A stretch of DNA of 64,000 nucleotides from NCBI RefSeq assembly GCF_900086645.1, contig NZ_LT576451.1:1922001-1986000 (forward strand), given 5' to 3'. The DNA is from Curtobacterium sp. 9128 (GTDB taxonomy: Bacteria; Actinomycetota; Actinomycetes; Actinomycetales; Microbacteriaceae). A model generated the notes under the pieces. It was not told the origin of the DNA. It ran no database searches and saw only the letters and a list, made by a program, of their open reading frames with translations. Of this stretch, positions 52,524 through 60,054 are shown one piece after another. The position numbers were made by a program, and so were the translations under genes. Within the stretch, counting starts at the first letter, position 1, and every line of letters starts with the position of its first letter.

Positions 52524-53479
52524 CGGGCGCGGCGGAGCGCATCGGAGGCGCCACGGCTGGTGGAGCCGTGCGGCGCGGACCGCGGCGGACCGCCGGACCG
52601 TTCCGGGCCTCCAGTGGGGCTGCGGCGACCGCGTTCCTGGTGCCGAACGTCGTGCTCATCGTCGTCTTCACGCTGCTGCCGCTCGTCTACGCGCTCGTCA
52701 TCAGCTTCCAGGACCTCGACTCGCTCGGCGGCACGAAGTGGGCCGGGCTCGGCAACTACGCCGAGCTCCTCGCCGACCCGGTGTTCTGGCAGTCGGCAGC
52801 GAACACCGGCGTCTTCACGCTGTTCACCGTGCCGGTGGGCATGGCGATCGGCCTCGGCATCGCGGTCCTGCTGAACGGCGTGCTGCCGGGGCGGGCGGTC
52901 TTCCGGACCATCATCTTCCTGCCGCTCGTCGTCTCCGGCGTCGCCACGGGCGTGCTCGGTGCGTGGATGTTCGACCAGAACAACGGCTTCATCGACAAGT
53001 TCCTGCACGTCCTGGGGTTGCCGCAGGTGCAGTGGCAGTCGAGCGGCGGCTGGGCGATGACCGCCGTGATCCTGATGACCCTGTGGCAGCGCATCGGCTT
53101 CGACATGCTCATCTACCTCGCGGGACTGCAGGGCGTCGATCCGGCGGTGCAGGAGGCGGCGACGACCGACGGGGCGAGCGGGTGGCAGCGTTTCCGGCTG
53201 ATCACGTTCCCGCTGCTCGGACCGTCGACGTTCTTCCTGCTCGTGATGAACCTGATCTACTCGTTCCAGGTGTTCGACACCGTGTGGGCGATGACCCGTG
53301 GTGGCCCCGGGTACGGCACGACGACGATCGTGTCCTATGCGTACCGGGTCGCGTTCGACGAACACGGGCCGCAGCTACTCGGCTACGGCGCGGCCGTCGG
53401 CATCGTGATCTACCTCGTGACCCTGCTGATCACGGGGCTGCAGTGGCGCTTCAACGCCGGACGGGACCAGGCCGACTGA
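52520..53479 (+). CDS. Sugar ABC transporter permease (MalF/UgpA-like)
   Basis: 319 aa. Six predicted helices, N-terminal helix LVPNVVLIVVFTLLPLVYALVISF, and EAA loop VQEAATTDGASGWQRFRLITFPLLGPSTFF. The C-terminal segment FDTVWAMTRGGPGYGTTTIVSYAYRVAF is diagnostic of CUT1 MalF/UgpA-type permeases. A reverse-orientation ACTGGAGGC core (52607-52615) falls in the hydrophilic N-terminal tail. Coupled to both neighbours by stop/start overlaps. Confidence 0.92.
   Translation: MTGAAERIGGATAGGAVRRGPRRTAGPFRASSGAAATAFLVPNVVLIVVFTLLPLVYALVISFQDLDSLGGTKWAGLGNYAELLADPVFWQSAANTGVFTLFTVPVGMAIGLGIAVLLNGVLPGRAVFRTIIFLPLVVSGVATGVLGAWMFDQNNGFIDKFLHVLGLPQVQWQSSGGWAMTAVILMTLWQRIGFDMLIYLAGLQGVDPAVQEAATTDGASGWQRFRLITFPLLGPSTFFLLVMNLIYSFQVFDTVWAMTRGGPGYGTTTIVSYAYRVAFDEHGPQLLGYGAAVGIVIYLVTLLITGLQWRFNAGRDQAD
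52607..52615. repeat. 9-bp core copy of ACTGGAGGC in permease gene
   Basis: GCCTCCAGT on the plus strand, read RASS in the permease. Weakest member of the dispersed element; could be chance. Confidence 0.3.
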
Positions 53480-54348
53480 TGACCTCCTCCACCTGGGACA
53501 CCGGCGCAGCCGCCCCGCCGCGGAAGCGCCACGGTCGTCTGCTCTGGCTGCGGATCGCCGTTGCGGTGATCGTCACCATCGTGATGGCGTTCCCGCTGTA
53601 CTGGATGCTGCTCACGGCGTTCTCGACGCGCGCCGACCTCTACGCGCCCGGGCTGCAGCTCTGGCCGGCCCACTTCACGTTCCAGAACTTCGTGCGACCG
53701 TTCCAGGAGTTCCCGGTCTGGCGGTGGTTCGGGAACTCGCTCGTCGTCGCGGTCGTCGTCACGGTCATCACCGTCGTGTGCAACCTGCTCGCCGGGTACG
53801 CGTTCGCCAAGCTCCGGTTCCGTGGACGCAACGCGCTGTTCCTCGTGCTGCTGTCGACGCTGATGATCCCACCGCAGGCGATCATCGTGCCGCAGTTCTT
53901 CATCTCGATCGGCCTGCACCTGTACGGCGGGCTGTGGGCGGTCATCCTCCCGGAAGCCGCAGCGATCTTCGGGGTGTTCCTCGCGCGGCAGTTCTTCCTC
54001 GCGGTCCCCGACGAACTCATCGAGGCCGCGCAGCTCGACGGTGCCGGGCGCTTCCGTGCGTTCGTGTCGGTGGTGCTCCCGCTGTGCCGCCCGCTCTTGG
54101 CCGTCCTCGTGCTGCTGACGTTCATGGGGGAGTGGAACGCCTTCGGGTGGCCGCTCGTGGCGCTGTCCGGGAACCAGGACCTGTTCACCGTGCCGATCGG
54201 CATCGTCGGGACGCTGCAGGGTCAGTACACATCGGACTACGGCGCGATCATGGCGGTCAACCTGCTGATGATCCTGCCGATCGTCGCCCTGTTCCTCGCG
54301 TTCCAGCGCTACTTCGTCGAGGGACTGTCGCGGAGCGGCCTGCGGTGA
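53479..54348 (+). CDS. Sugar ABC transporter permease (MalG/UgpE-like)
   Basis: 289 aa from the ATG sharing a base with the previous stop (TGATG). Helices begin LWLRIAVAVIVTIVMAFPLYWMLLTAFS. The EAA loop reads ELIEAAQLDGAGRFRAFVSVVLPLCRPLLAV, followed by FMGEWNAFGWPLVAL; the C-terminus FQRYFVEGLSRSGLR is the typical MalG-like ending (QRYFVxGLTxGAVK type). It completes the importer channel. Stop overlaps the downstream kinase GTG (GTGA). Confidence 0.92.
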   Translation: MTSSTWDTGAAAPPRKRHGRLLWLRIAVAVIVTIVMAFPLYWMLLTAFSTRADLYAPGLQLWPAHFTFQNFVRPFQEFPVWRWFGNSLVVAVVVTVITVVCNLLAGYAFAKLRFRGRNALFLVLLSTLMIPPQAIIVPQFFISIGLHLYGGLWAVILPEAAAIFGVFLARQFFLAVPDELIEAAQLDGAGRFRAFVSVVLPLCRPLLAVLVLLTFMGEWNAFGWPLVALSGNQDLFTVPIGIVGTLQGQYTSDYGAIMAVNLLMILPIVALFLAFQRYFVEGLSRSGLR

Positions 54349-55379
54349 CGTCGGTTCGACCGCGTCCGAGCGTCGACGATGCCCGGCGGTGGGTGGCAGT
54401 GGACTTCGACGTGCACGCCGTCGACGTCGAGGAGGTCACCGGCGGCACCGACACCTCGGCGGTCGTCTGGCGGCTGGTCGACGACGAGGGCGTCGCCTGG
54501 GCGGCGAAGTGGACGACGCGTCCGACGCGGACCGGCACCCGCCTGGTCACCTCGATGGCCGCGGCCGGCCTCGCGAGCACGACGCGGTCGCGGCCCACGG
54601 AGGGCGGCCGCCGCCGCAGTCGACGCGCCGGCGGCCGGCTCGCCCTCTCGCGGTGGTCGGACGGGCAGGACGCGGCGACGGTCGGGCTCGACCTGGAGGC
54701 ATGGCGAGCGTACGGCGCGCTGCTCGCCGACGTCCACGCACACGCGTTCCCGCTGCCGGCCCGCAGGCAGGGCGCTCGCCGTGGCATCCGGCGGCGTCGC
54801 CGCCGCTACGTGGCCGAGATCCGCGCGCTCGACGCAGCCGCCGCGTCGGGCACGGATCCGGTGCTCGACCTGTGGCGGCAGGCGCGTTCCCGGATCGACC
54901 TGCTGCTCGAGGGGACGCGCCTCGTGCCGGGAGGGCCGGGAGATCCGGTCCGGTGCCACGGTGACCCGCACCTGGGCAACGTGCTGGTCGAGGAGGCCGG
55001 CGAGCTGCTGCTGGTCGACTGGGACGAGGCCGTGGTCGGCCCGCGCGAGATCGACCTGCACCTGGTCGAGTTCAGCGTGCTGTTCGAACCCGCGACCCCC
55101 GAGCAGCTCGATGCGTTCCGCGCCGGGTACGGGCCGACGGCCGTGGACGAGCACCGCATGGTGCGGTTCGCGTGCATCCGAGCGCTCGAGGACCTGACCT
55201 CGACCATGTCCGAGGCGGTCGCGGCCGGCGTCGGACCGGATCGCGACGAGGCGCTCCGCGTGTTCACCGGCATCCTCGCGCCGACCGGCTCGGCGTCGCT
55301 GGTCGGCGCGCGGCTCCGGGCGGCGCTCAGCTCGACGACGTCGGGACGACCGACGGGCGACGTCGCCCCAGGTCCATAA
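54345..55379 (+). CDS. APH-fold phosphotransferase coupled to sugar importer
   Basis: 344 aa, GTG start overlapping the permease stop. C-terminal lobe shows the aminoglycoside-phosphotransferase/choline-kinase fold: catalytic loop VRCHGDPHLGNVLV (His-Gly-Asp..Asn) and metal-binding LLVDWDEAVVGPREIDLHL. The N-lobe (AVDVEEVTGGTDTSAVVWRLVDDEGVAWAAKW) carries the nucleotide-binding Lys. Fusion to a sugar transport operon suggests it phosphorylates the imported compound, rather than conferring drug resistance. Substrate unknown. Confidence 0.8.
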   Translation: MTSVRPRPSVDDARRWVAVDFDVHAVDVEEVTGGTDTSAVVWRLVDDEGVAWAAKWTTRPTRTGTRLVTSMAAAGLASTTRSRPTEGGRRRSRRAGGRLALSRWSDGQDAATVGLDLEAWRAYGALLADVHAHAFPLPARRQGARRGIRRRRRRYVAEIRALDAAAASGTDPVLDLWRQARSRIDLLLEGTRLVPGGPGDPVRCHGDPHLGNVLVEEAGELLLVDWDEAVVGPREIDLHLVEFSVLFEPATPEQLDAFRAGYGPTAVDEHRMVRFACIRALEDLTSTMSEAVAAGVGPDRDEALRVFTGILAPTGSASLVGARLRAALSSTTSGRPTGDVAPGP

Positions 55380-55437
55380 CTGCCATCCCCAGAAGAGGGC
55401 GTCGTCTGGCCGGCGCGGACGCTCTACGCTCGTTCCT

Positions 55438-55812
55438 GTGATCGACTTCAGCAACGGCACTCTGTTCAAGCTCGCCCAGTGCGACCCCGCCGAGATCGCT
55501 CCGCAGATCTCCGGATTGCTGCTCGAAGGGGAGCAGATCCTGGTCGCTGCCAAGACGATCCGCGACTTCGTGGTCTTCACGGACAAGCGGATCCTCGCGG
55601 TGAATGTCCAGGGCATGACCGGCAAGAAGCGGGACTTCACGTCGATGCCCTACAGCAAGATCCAGGCTTTCTCGGTTGAGACCGCGGGAACGTTCGACCT
55701 CGATGCAGAGCTCGAACTGTGGTTCAGCGGGCTCGGCAAGGTCAAGTTCGAGTTCAAGGGGCGGTTCGACATCACGTACCTCGGGCGCCTCATCGCTCAC
55801 CACGTGCTCTGA
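55438..55812 (+). CDS. Bacterial PH-domain protein
   Basis: 124 aa, GTG start. A single PH-like domain: LLEGEQILVAAKTIRDFVVFTDKRILAVNVQGMTGKKRDFTSMPYSKIQAFSVETAGTFDLDAEL. This pattern is typical of the bacterial PH family (bPH_1). No signal or membrane segment. Function unknown; a stress or surface-signalling role has been proposed for relatives. Confidence 0.85.
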   Translation: MIDFSNGTLFKLAQCDPAEIAPQISGLLLEGEQILVAAKTIRDFVVFTDKRILAVNVQGMTGKKRDFTSMPYSKIQAFSVETAGTFDLDAELELWFSGLGKVKFEFKGRFDITYLGRLIAHHVL

Positions 55813-55859
55813 AGCGAGCACGGAACCGAGCGATCCGCGACCGACCCGGAGACGAGCGC

Positions 55860-56168
55860 ATGAACCAGCAGCCCCCTTTCGACGAGCCGTACCGACCCGG
55901 ACCCCCGCAGTACGGACCGCCTCCGAGCAACGGTCTCGCGGTCGCCGCGTTCGTCCTCGGCCTGTTCGGGTTCCTCGTAACGTGGATCCCGTTCTTCATC
56001 GGCCTGTTCCTCGGATTCGTTCCGGATGTGCTCGGGATCGTCTTCGGCATCGCCGGGATCATCCGGGCGAACCGCGTCCGTCGAGGGATGGGGCTCGCCG
56101 TCACGGGGCTCGTCCTCGGAGGGCTCGCGTTCCTCAGCATCTTCGTCGGAGCCGGCACGATCTGGTGA
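55860..56168 (+). CDS. DUF4190-like small membrane protein
   Basis: 102 aa. A Pro/Gln-rich N-terminal tail (MNQQPPFDEPYRPGPPQYGPP) is followed by two or three hydrophobic helices: LAVAAFVLGLFGFLVTWIPFFIGLFLGFVPDVLGIVFGIAGIIRANR and GMGLAVTGLVLGGLAFLSIF. Typical of DUF4190 proteins of unknown function. 47 nt downstream of the PH-domain gene. Confidence 0.75.
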   Translation: MNQQPPFDEPYRPGPPQYGPPPSNGLAVAAFVLGLFGFLVTWIPFFIGLFLGFVPDVLGIVFGIAGIIRANRVRRGMGLAVTGLVLGGLAFLSIFVGAGTIW

Positions 56169-56188
56169 ACGGGTCCTCCAGGCGGCGC

Positions 56189-56848
56189 TCAGCTCGACGA
56201 GGCGGTCGCGGCTGACGCGGCCGTGACGCCGGCCAGCATGATCGCGGTCTGCACGTCCTGCAGCACTCGCTTCACGGCGACCGACGCCCAGGTGCCGGAC
56301 GTGATGTCCTGGACACGTGCCTTGTCCACCTTGCCGAACTGTCCGCGCAGCGTGCGGGTGGCATCGAGCAGGCCGATGACCGCAGCGGCGAACGGGGTCG
56401 GGGCTGCTCGACCATCGAGCACCGCGAGGACCTCGCCCCGGAGTTGCTGCTCAGGGCGGCCGTCGGCTTCCGGATAGGACATCGTCGTGAAGATCCCGAG
56501 CGTGGTGCGCTGCGCCGAGGTCAGCAGTCCCCGGGCGACGAGTTCGGCGAAGACGTCGTCGCGGAGCGGTCGCTTGCCGAGCTTCGTCACCCACCACTTC
56601 GCGCTCCGTGCGGCACCGGAGGCCGCGATCGTCCCGACGACACCATCGAGCACGGGGTTGCCCGTGGGACTGCCGTCCACCACGCGGACGTGCCTGCCAT
56701 CGAGCGAGATGGCACGGCGGACGGCGAGGTCCGCCAGGACCGCCCCGGCGAGTCCGGTGTCGAACCGCTGCGAGTCGATCGCCCGGCGGCCGTCGGGTTC
56801 GGTCAGCAGCAGTGCGAACGCCTGGGGCACGGTGAGTTGCTCAGCCAT
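56189..56848 (-). CDS. GPP34 (GOLPH3-like) family protein
   Basis: 219 aa. GPP34 fold landmarks: LTVPQAFALLLTEPDGRRAIDSQRFDTGLAGAVLADLAVRRAISL, VLDGVVGTIAASGAARSAKWWVTKLGKRPLRDDVFAELVARGLL. It ends in an Ala/Val-rich amphipathic segment (AIMLAGVTAASAATASSS). Eukaryotic relatives bind phosphatidylinositol-4-phosphate; bacterial function is unclear, perhaps a cytoplasmic membrane-lipid binder. Confidence 0.82.
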   Translation of the reverse strand: MAEQLTVPQAFALLLTEPDGRRAIDSQRFDTGLAGAVLADLAVRRAISLDGRHVRVVDGSPTGNPVLDGVVGTIAASGAARSAKWWVTKLGKRPLRDDVFAELVARGLLTSAQRTTLGIFTTMSYPEADGRPEQQLRGEVLAVLDGRAAPTPFAAAVIGLLDATRTLRGQFGKVDKARVQDITSGTWASVAVKRVLQDVQTAIMLAGVTAASAATASSS

Positions 56849-56966
56849 CCACGCATGCTGCCACGCGTGGCCAGGCCGAGCCGGGCCTCCCGGCCGATGC
56901 CCAGGGTGACCCGCGCACCCAGCCGCGCACCGCGAGGTGGCGAAGCTCGACGGAAGCCTCCGTGGA

Positions 56967-57752
56967 TCAGTACTTGGCGGACTGTCCGCCGTCGATCGGG
57001 ACGACCGCGGCGTTGACGTAGCTGGCGTCGTCCGAGAGCAGGAACGCGACCACCGCGGCGATCTCCGGCGCCTCGCCGTAGCGCTTGGTGGGGTTGACCT
57101 GGATGAACTCCTCGGCGGCCCTGCGCGGGTTCTCCGGGTCGATCTGCTTCATCGAGTTCTCGACCATCGGCGTCCAGATGGCACCAGGTGCGATCGCGTT
57201 GATGCTGATCCCGTACTGCCCGTACTCGACCGCGGAGTTGCGAGTGAGTCCGACGACGCCGTGCTTTGCGGCTGCGTAGCCGGACTGGTTGCCCACGCCG
57301 CGGATGCCGCCGACGCTGGCGGTGTTGACGACCTTGCCGGAACCCTGCTCGCGCATGACGGCGAGGACCTTCTCGAGCCCGAGGAACACCCCGCGGAGGT
57401 TGATCGACACGACCTTGTCGAACTCTGCGGCGGTGAAGGACTCGGTGGGGTTCTGCTTGCCCTCGATGCCGGCGTTGTTGAAGAAGCCGTCGATGCGGCC
57501 GAAGCGCTCGGTGGTCGCGGCGACGTACGCCTCGACCTGCGCTTCGTCGGAGACATCGGCGACGGTGGTGAGGACCTCGGCGTCGGGCGTCGCGTCGAGC
57601 ACGGCGGACTTCGTCGCCTCGAGGCCCTGCTCGGAGACGTCGACGAGGGAGAGCTTCGCGCCCTCTGATGCCAGGCGGACGGCGGTCGCACGGCCGAGGC
57701 CGGAGCCGCCTCCGGTGATGAGGACGACGCGGTCGGTGAAACGTTCGGACAT
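56967..57752 (-). CDS. Levodione reductase-like SDR
   Basis: 261 aa from MSERFTDRVVLITGGGSGLG. Cofactor motif TGGGSGLG, NNAGIEGKQNPTE, catalytic Ser in TASVGGIRGVGNQSGYAAAKHG with YAAAK, and VNAAVVPIDGGQSAKY at the C-terminus. From memory it matches the NAD-dependent levodione reductase of Corynebacterium (Leifsonia) aquaticum through most of its length, including SVGGIRG.GNQSGYAAAKHG and NPENPRRAAEEFI-like segments. Substrate may be cyclic ketones/diketones. A longer frame upstream is not used, since MSERFTD matches the usual N-terminus. Confidence 0.88.
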   Translation of the reverse strand: MSERFTDRVVLITGGGSGLGRATAVRLASEGAKLSLVDVSEQGLEATKSAVLDATPDAEVLTTVADVSDEAQVEAYVAATTERFGRIDGFFNNAGIEGKQNPTESFTAAEFDKVVSINLRGVFLGLEKVLAVMREQGSGKVVNTASVGGIRGVGNQSGYAAAKHGVVGLTRNSAVEYGQYGISINAIAPGAIWTPMVENSMKQIDPENPRRAAEEFIQVNPTKRYGEAPEIAAVVAFLLSDDASYVNAAVVPIDGGQSAKY

Positions 57753-57835
57753 GGGGGAGGCCTCCTGCGGTCTTCGACGATGAAGTGGATGCGTGTGCAT
57801 CGGCTCGGACTTAGGCTACACCTGTCGTCTTGCGA

Positions 57836-58615
57836 TCAACACCGCTCGAGCACGCGGGACATGGCGTCGCGCTCTGCGGGGACGACCCACAGCCGGTACT
57901 CCGTCTTCACCGTGATCTGGTGCTCCACGTAGGTGCAGCGGAACGCGGTGTCCGCCGGCAACCAGGTGGCGGCGTCGCCGGAGCGCTTCTGCGCGTTCGA
58001 GTGCTGGTCCACGGCGAAGAGGTTCTCCGGATCGTTCGCCAGGGCCGCTCGCTCGGACTGGTCGAGCTGCTGCGCGCCGGTGATCCACGCGTTCTCGAGG
58101 GCGACGACGTGGTCGATCTGGACCTCGGTCGAGGTGGTGTTGCCCCGCACGAAGTCGATCGCCCCGCCGGTGTACGGCGAGACGAGTTCGCCACTCGTGA
58201 CCGTGCACGGGCCGCGCTTGGTGATCTCGGTCAGGTCGCGTGCGAGGACGTCGTTCCGGGTGTCGCACCCGTTGCGGTCGACGTCGAGCCAAGCGGTGCC
58301 GAAGTCCGCCGTCCGGTCGTACCCGGTCGCCGCGGCCTTCCCCTTGACGGGCAGGGCCGCCAGCAGGGTGCGCGCTCGCGCCGCGTCGGCCGGACTGGAG
58401 GCTCGGCTCGGCTCCGGCGCGCTCGCTGCGGTCGGCGTGTTCGTCGGTTCGCCGACCGGGCTCGCGCCGACGGACGCGGTCGCCGTGGGCGCCGCGTCTG
58501 CCTCGGTCGGCTGGAGATCCGTGGTGTGGAGGGCGTACCCGATGACGGCGATGCCGAGGGCGATCAGCGCGGAGGTCAGGGTCAGGCGGGTCCTACGGCG
58601 TCGGCGTGACGGCAT
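57836..58615 (-). CDS. Secreted HNH (DUF1524-type) nuclease
   Basis: 259 aa from MPSRRRRRTRLTLTSALIAL: an Arg-rich start and hydrophobic helix, then a Thr/Ala/Pro-rich linker (about 40-75), then the nuclease domain. Motifs: GYDRTADFGTAWLDVDRNGCDTRNDVLARDL, VQIDHVVALENAWITGAQQL with the HNH His, DPENLFAVDQHSNAQKRSGDAATWLP, and CTYVEHQITVKTEYRL. Matches the secreted actinobacterial DUF1524 family. A GGACTGGAGGCTCGG copy (58392-58406) lies in the linker and is read as RASSP. Confidence 0.88.
   Translation of the reverse strand: MPSRRRRRTRLTLTSALIALGIAVIGYALHTTDLQPTEADAAPTATASVGASPVGEPTNTPTAASAPEPSRASSPADAARARTLLAALPVKGKAAATGYDRTADFGTAWLDVDRNGCDTRNDVLARDLTEITKRGPCTVTSGELVSPYTGGAIDFVRGNTTSTEVQIDHVVALENAWITGAQQLDQSERAALANDPENLFAVDQHSNAQKRSGDAATWLPADTAFRCTYVEHQITVKTEYRLWVVPAERDAMSRVLERC
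58392..58406. repeat. Copy of GGACTGGAGGCTCGG element in nuclease linker
   Basis: Exact 15-bp match to 41084-41098; host gene is on the other strand and reads it as RASS, while the glycohydrolase reads GLEAR. Different reading frames argue for a DNA-level repeat. Confidence 0.55.
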
Positions 58616-58700
58616 GGTGGGTGGTGCTCCAGGTGGTGCTCGGTGGTGTGTCCCTCGATCCTGGTGGCAGCGTCCGACATCGCCGCGTAGACACGATGGC

Positions 58701-59480
58701 ATGACCGATTTCGCAGAACCGTCCGTACCGGTGACCGGCGGAGCGATGCCGCTCCTCGGCTTCGGAACCTGGCAGATCGCCGACGCCGACGCCCCCGCGG
58801 CGGTGCAGGCAGCACTCGAGGCCGGCTACCGACACATCGACACGGCAACCGGTTACAGCAACCAGCGTGGCGTGGGGAAGGGCGTCGCGGCCTCCGGGCT
58901 CGCCCGCGACGACGTCTTCGTCACGACGAAGCTGCCGCCGGACAACGCCGACCGCGTCCGCGCCACGATCGAGGAGAGCCTCGACCAGCTCGGACTCGAC
59001 CACCTCGACCTCTGGCTCGTGCACTGGCCGCCGAATGGCGAGGCGCGCCCGGACGTCTGGGAGCAGGTCGTGCAGGCGCAGCAGGACGGCTTGACGAAGG
59101 CCGTCGGGGTGAGCAACTACTCGCTCGCCCAGATCGACGAGCTCACCGAGGCGACCGGTGTCACCCCGGCGGTGAACCAGATCAAGTGGAGCCCGGCCGA
59201 GTTCGACCGGACCGTGGCCGACGGGCTGCGCGACCGCGGCGTCGTGCTCGAGGGGTACAGCCCCTTCAAGGCGAGCAACCTCCAGGACCCGACGCTGGTC
59301 TCGATCGCCGAGGCGCACGACGTCGACACGGCGCAGGTCATCGTGGCCTGGCACGTGGCACACGGCTTCGTCGTCATCCCGAAGTCGTCCCAGCCGGAGC
59401 GCATCGCCTCGAACGCAGCCGGCGCCCGCGTCCAGCTCACCGAGGACGAGGTCGACCGCATCGACGGACTCGGGAGGTAG
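58701..59480 (+). CDS. Aldo/keto reductase
   Basis: 259 aa. The AKR catalytic tetrad is visible: Asp47 (HIDTATGY), Tyr52, Lys77 (VTTKLPP), His108 (WLVHWP). Cofactor-binding IPKSSQPERIASN near the C-terminus fits NADPH use. Length is slightly below the 270-280 typical for the 2,5-diketo-gluconate reductase-like group. It probably reduces aldehydes or ketones. Followed 10 nt later by an isochorismatase-like gene in the same direction. Confidence 0.9.
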   Translation: MTDFAEPSVPVTGGAMPLLGFGTWQIADADAPAAVQAALEAGYRHIDTATGYSNQRGVGKGVAASGLARDDVFVTTKLPPDNADRVRATIEESLDQLGLDHLDLWLVHWPPNGEARPDVWEQVVQAQQDGLTKAVGVSNYSLAQIDELTEATGVTPAVNQIKWSPAEFDRTVADGLRDRGVVLEGYSPFKASNLQDPTLVSIAEAHDVDTAQVIVAWHVAHGFVVIPKSSQPERIASNAAGARVQLTEDEVDRIDGLGR

Positions 59481-59490
59481 CGTCGGCGGA

Positions 59491-60039
59491 GTGAACACCG
59501 CACTCCTCGTCATGGACTACCAGAACGGCATCGTCGAGCGTCTCGGCACCGACGAGGGACTCGCCGCGGCGACGGCCGCGGTGTCGGCGGCGCGGGAGCG
59601 GCGGATCCCGGTGCTGTTCGTCCGCGTCGCGTTCCGACCCGGCGCGCCAGAGGCTGCGGCGACGAACAAGATGTTCGGGGGGATGCCGTCACGGATGGCG
59701 CAGCAGGCACCGGACGCGACCGAGATCCACCCGGCGTTCGGTGCCGGCGACGACGACATCGTCGTCACGAAGTTGCGGGTGAGTGCGTTCGCGGGTTCGG
59801 ACCTCGAGGTGCTCCTGCGTGGGCTCGACGTCCGGGACCTCGTGCTCTGCGGCATCGCCACGAGCGGCGTCGTGCTGTCGACGGTGCGGCAGGCCGCCGA
59901 CCTGGACTTCGGACTGACGGTGTTGTCGGACGCGTGCGTCGACTCCGACCCGGAGGTGCACCGGGTGCTGCTCGAGAAGGTCTTCCCGCGCCAGGCAGAC
60001 GTGGTCACCACGGCCGAGTGGACCGCGTCGCTCGGCTGA
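59491..60039 (+). CDS. Isochorismatase-fold protein lacking the usual catalytic Cys
   Basis: 182 aa, full domain. Asp9 (VMDYQNG) and Lys94 (VVTKLRVSAF) of the cysteine-hydrolase triad are present. The nucleophile segment, normally G.ATNVCVEST, reads GIATSGVVLST, so Val127 stands at the Cys position. Members without the Cys occur (isochorismatases, for example), so activity cannot be excluded, but nicotinamidase-type chemistry is unlikely. GTG start. Codirectional with the aldo/keto reductase. Confidence 0.83.
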   Translation: MNTALLVMDYQNGIVERLGTDEGLAAATAAVSAARERRIPVLFVRVAFRPGAPEAAATNKMFGGMPSRMAQQAPDATEIHPAFGAGDDDIVVTKLRVSAFAGSDLEVLLRGLDVRDLVLCGIATSGVVLSTVRQAADLDFGLTVLSDACVDSDPEVHRVLLEKVFPRQADVVTTAEWTASLG

Positions 60040-60054
60040 GCGTGCCGCGCCGGA

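Noticed and set aside
54345..55379. Aminoglycoside resistance gene
   Set aside because: Only the general APH fold is recognisable, and coupling to a sugar importer points to metabolism.
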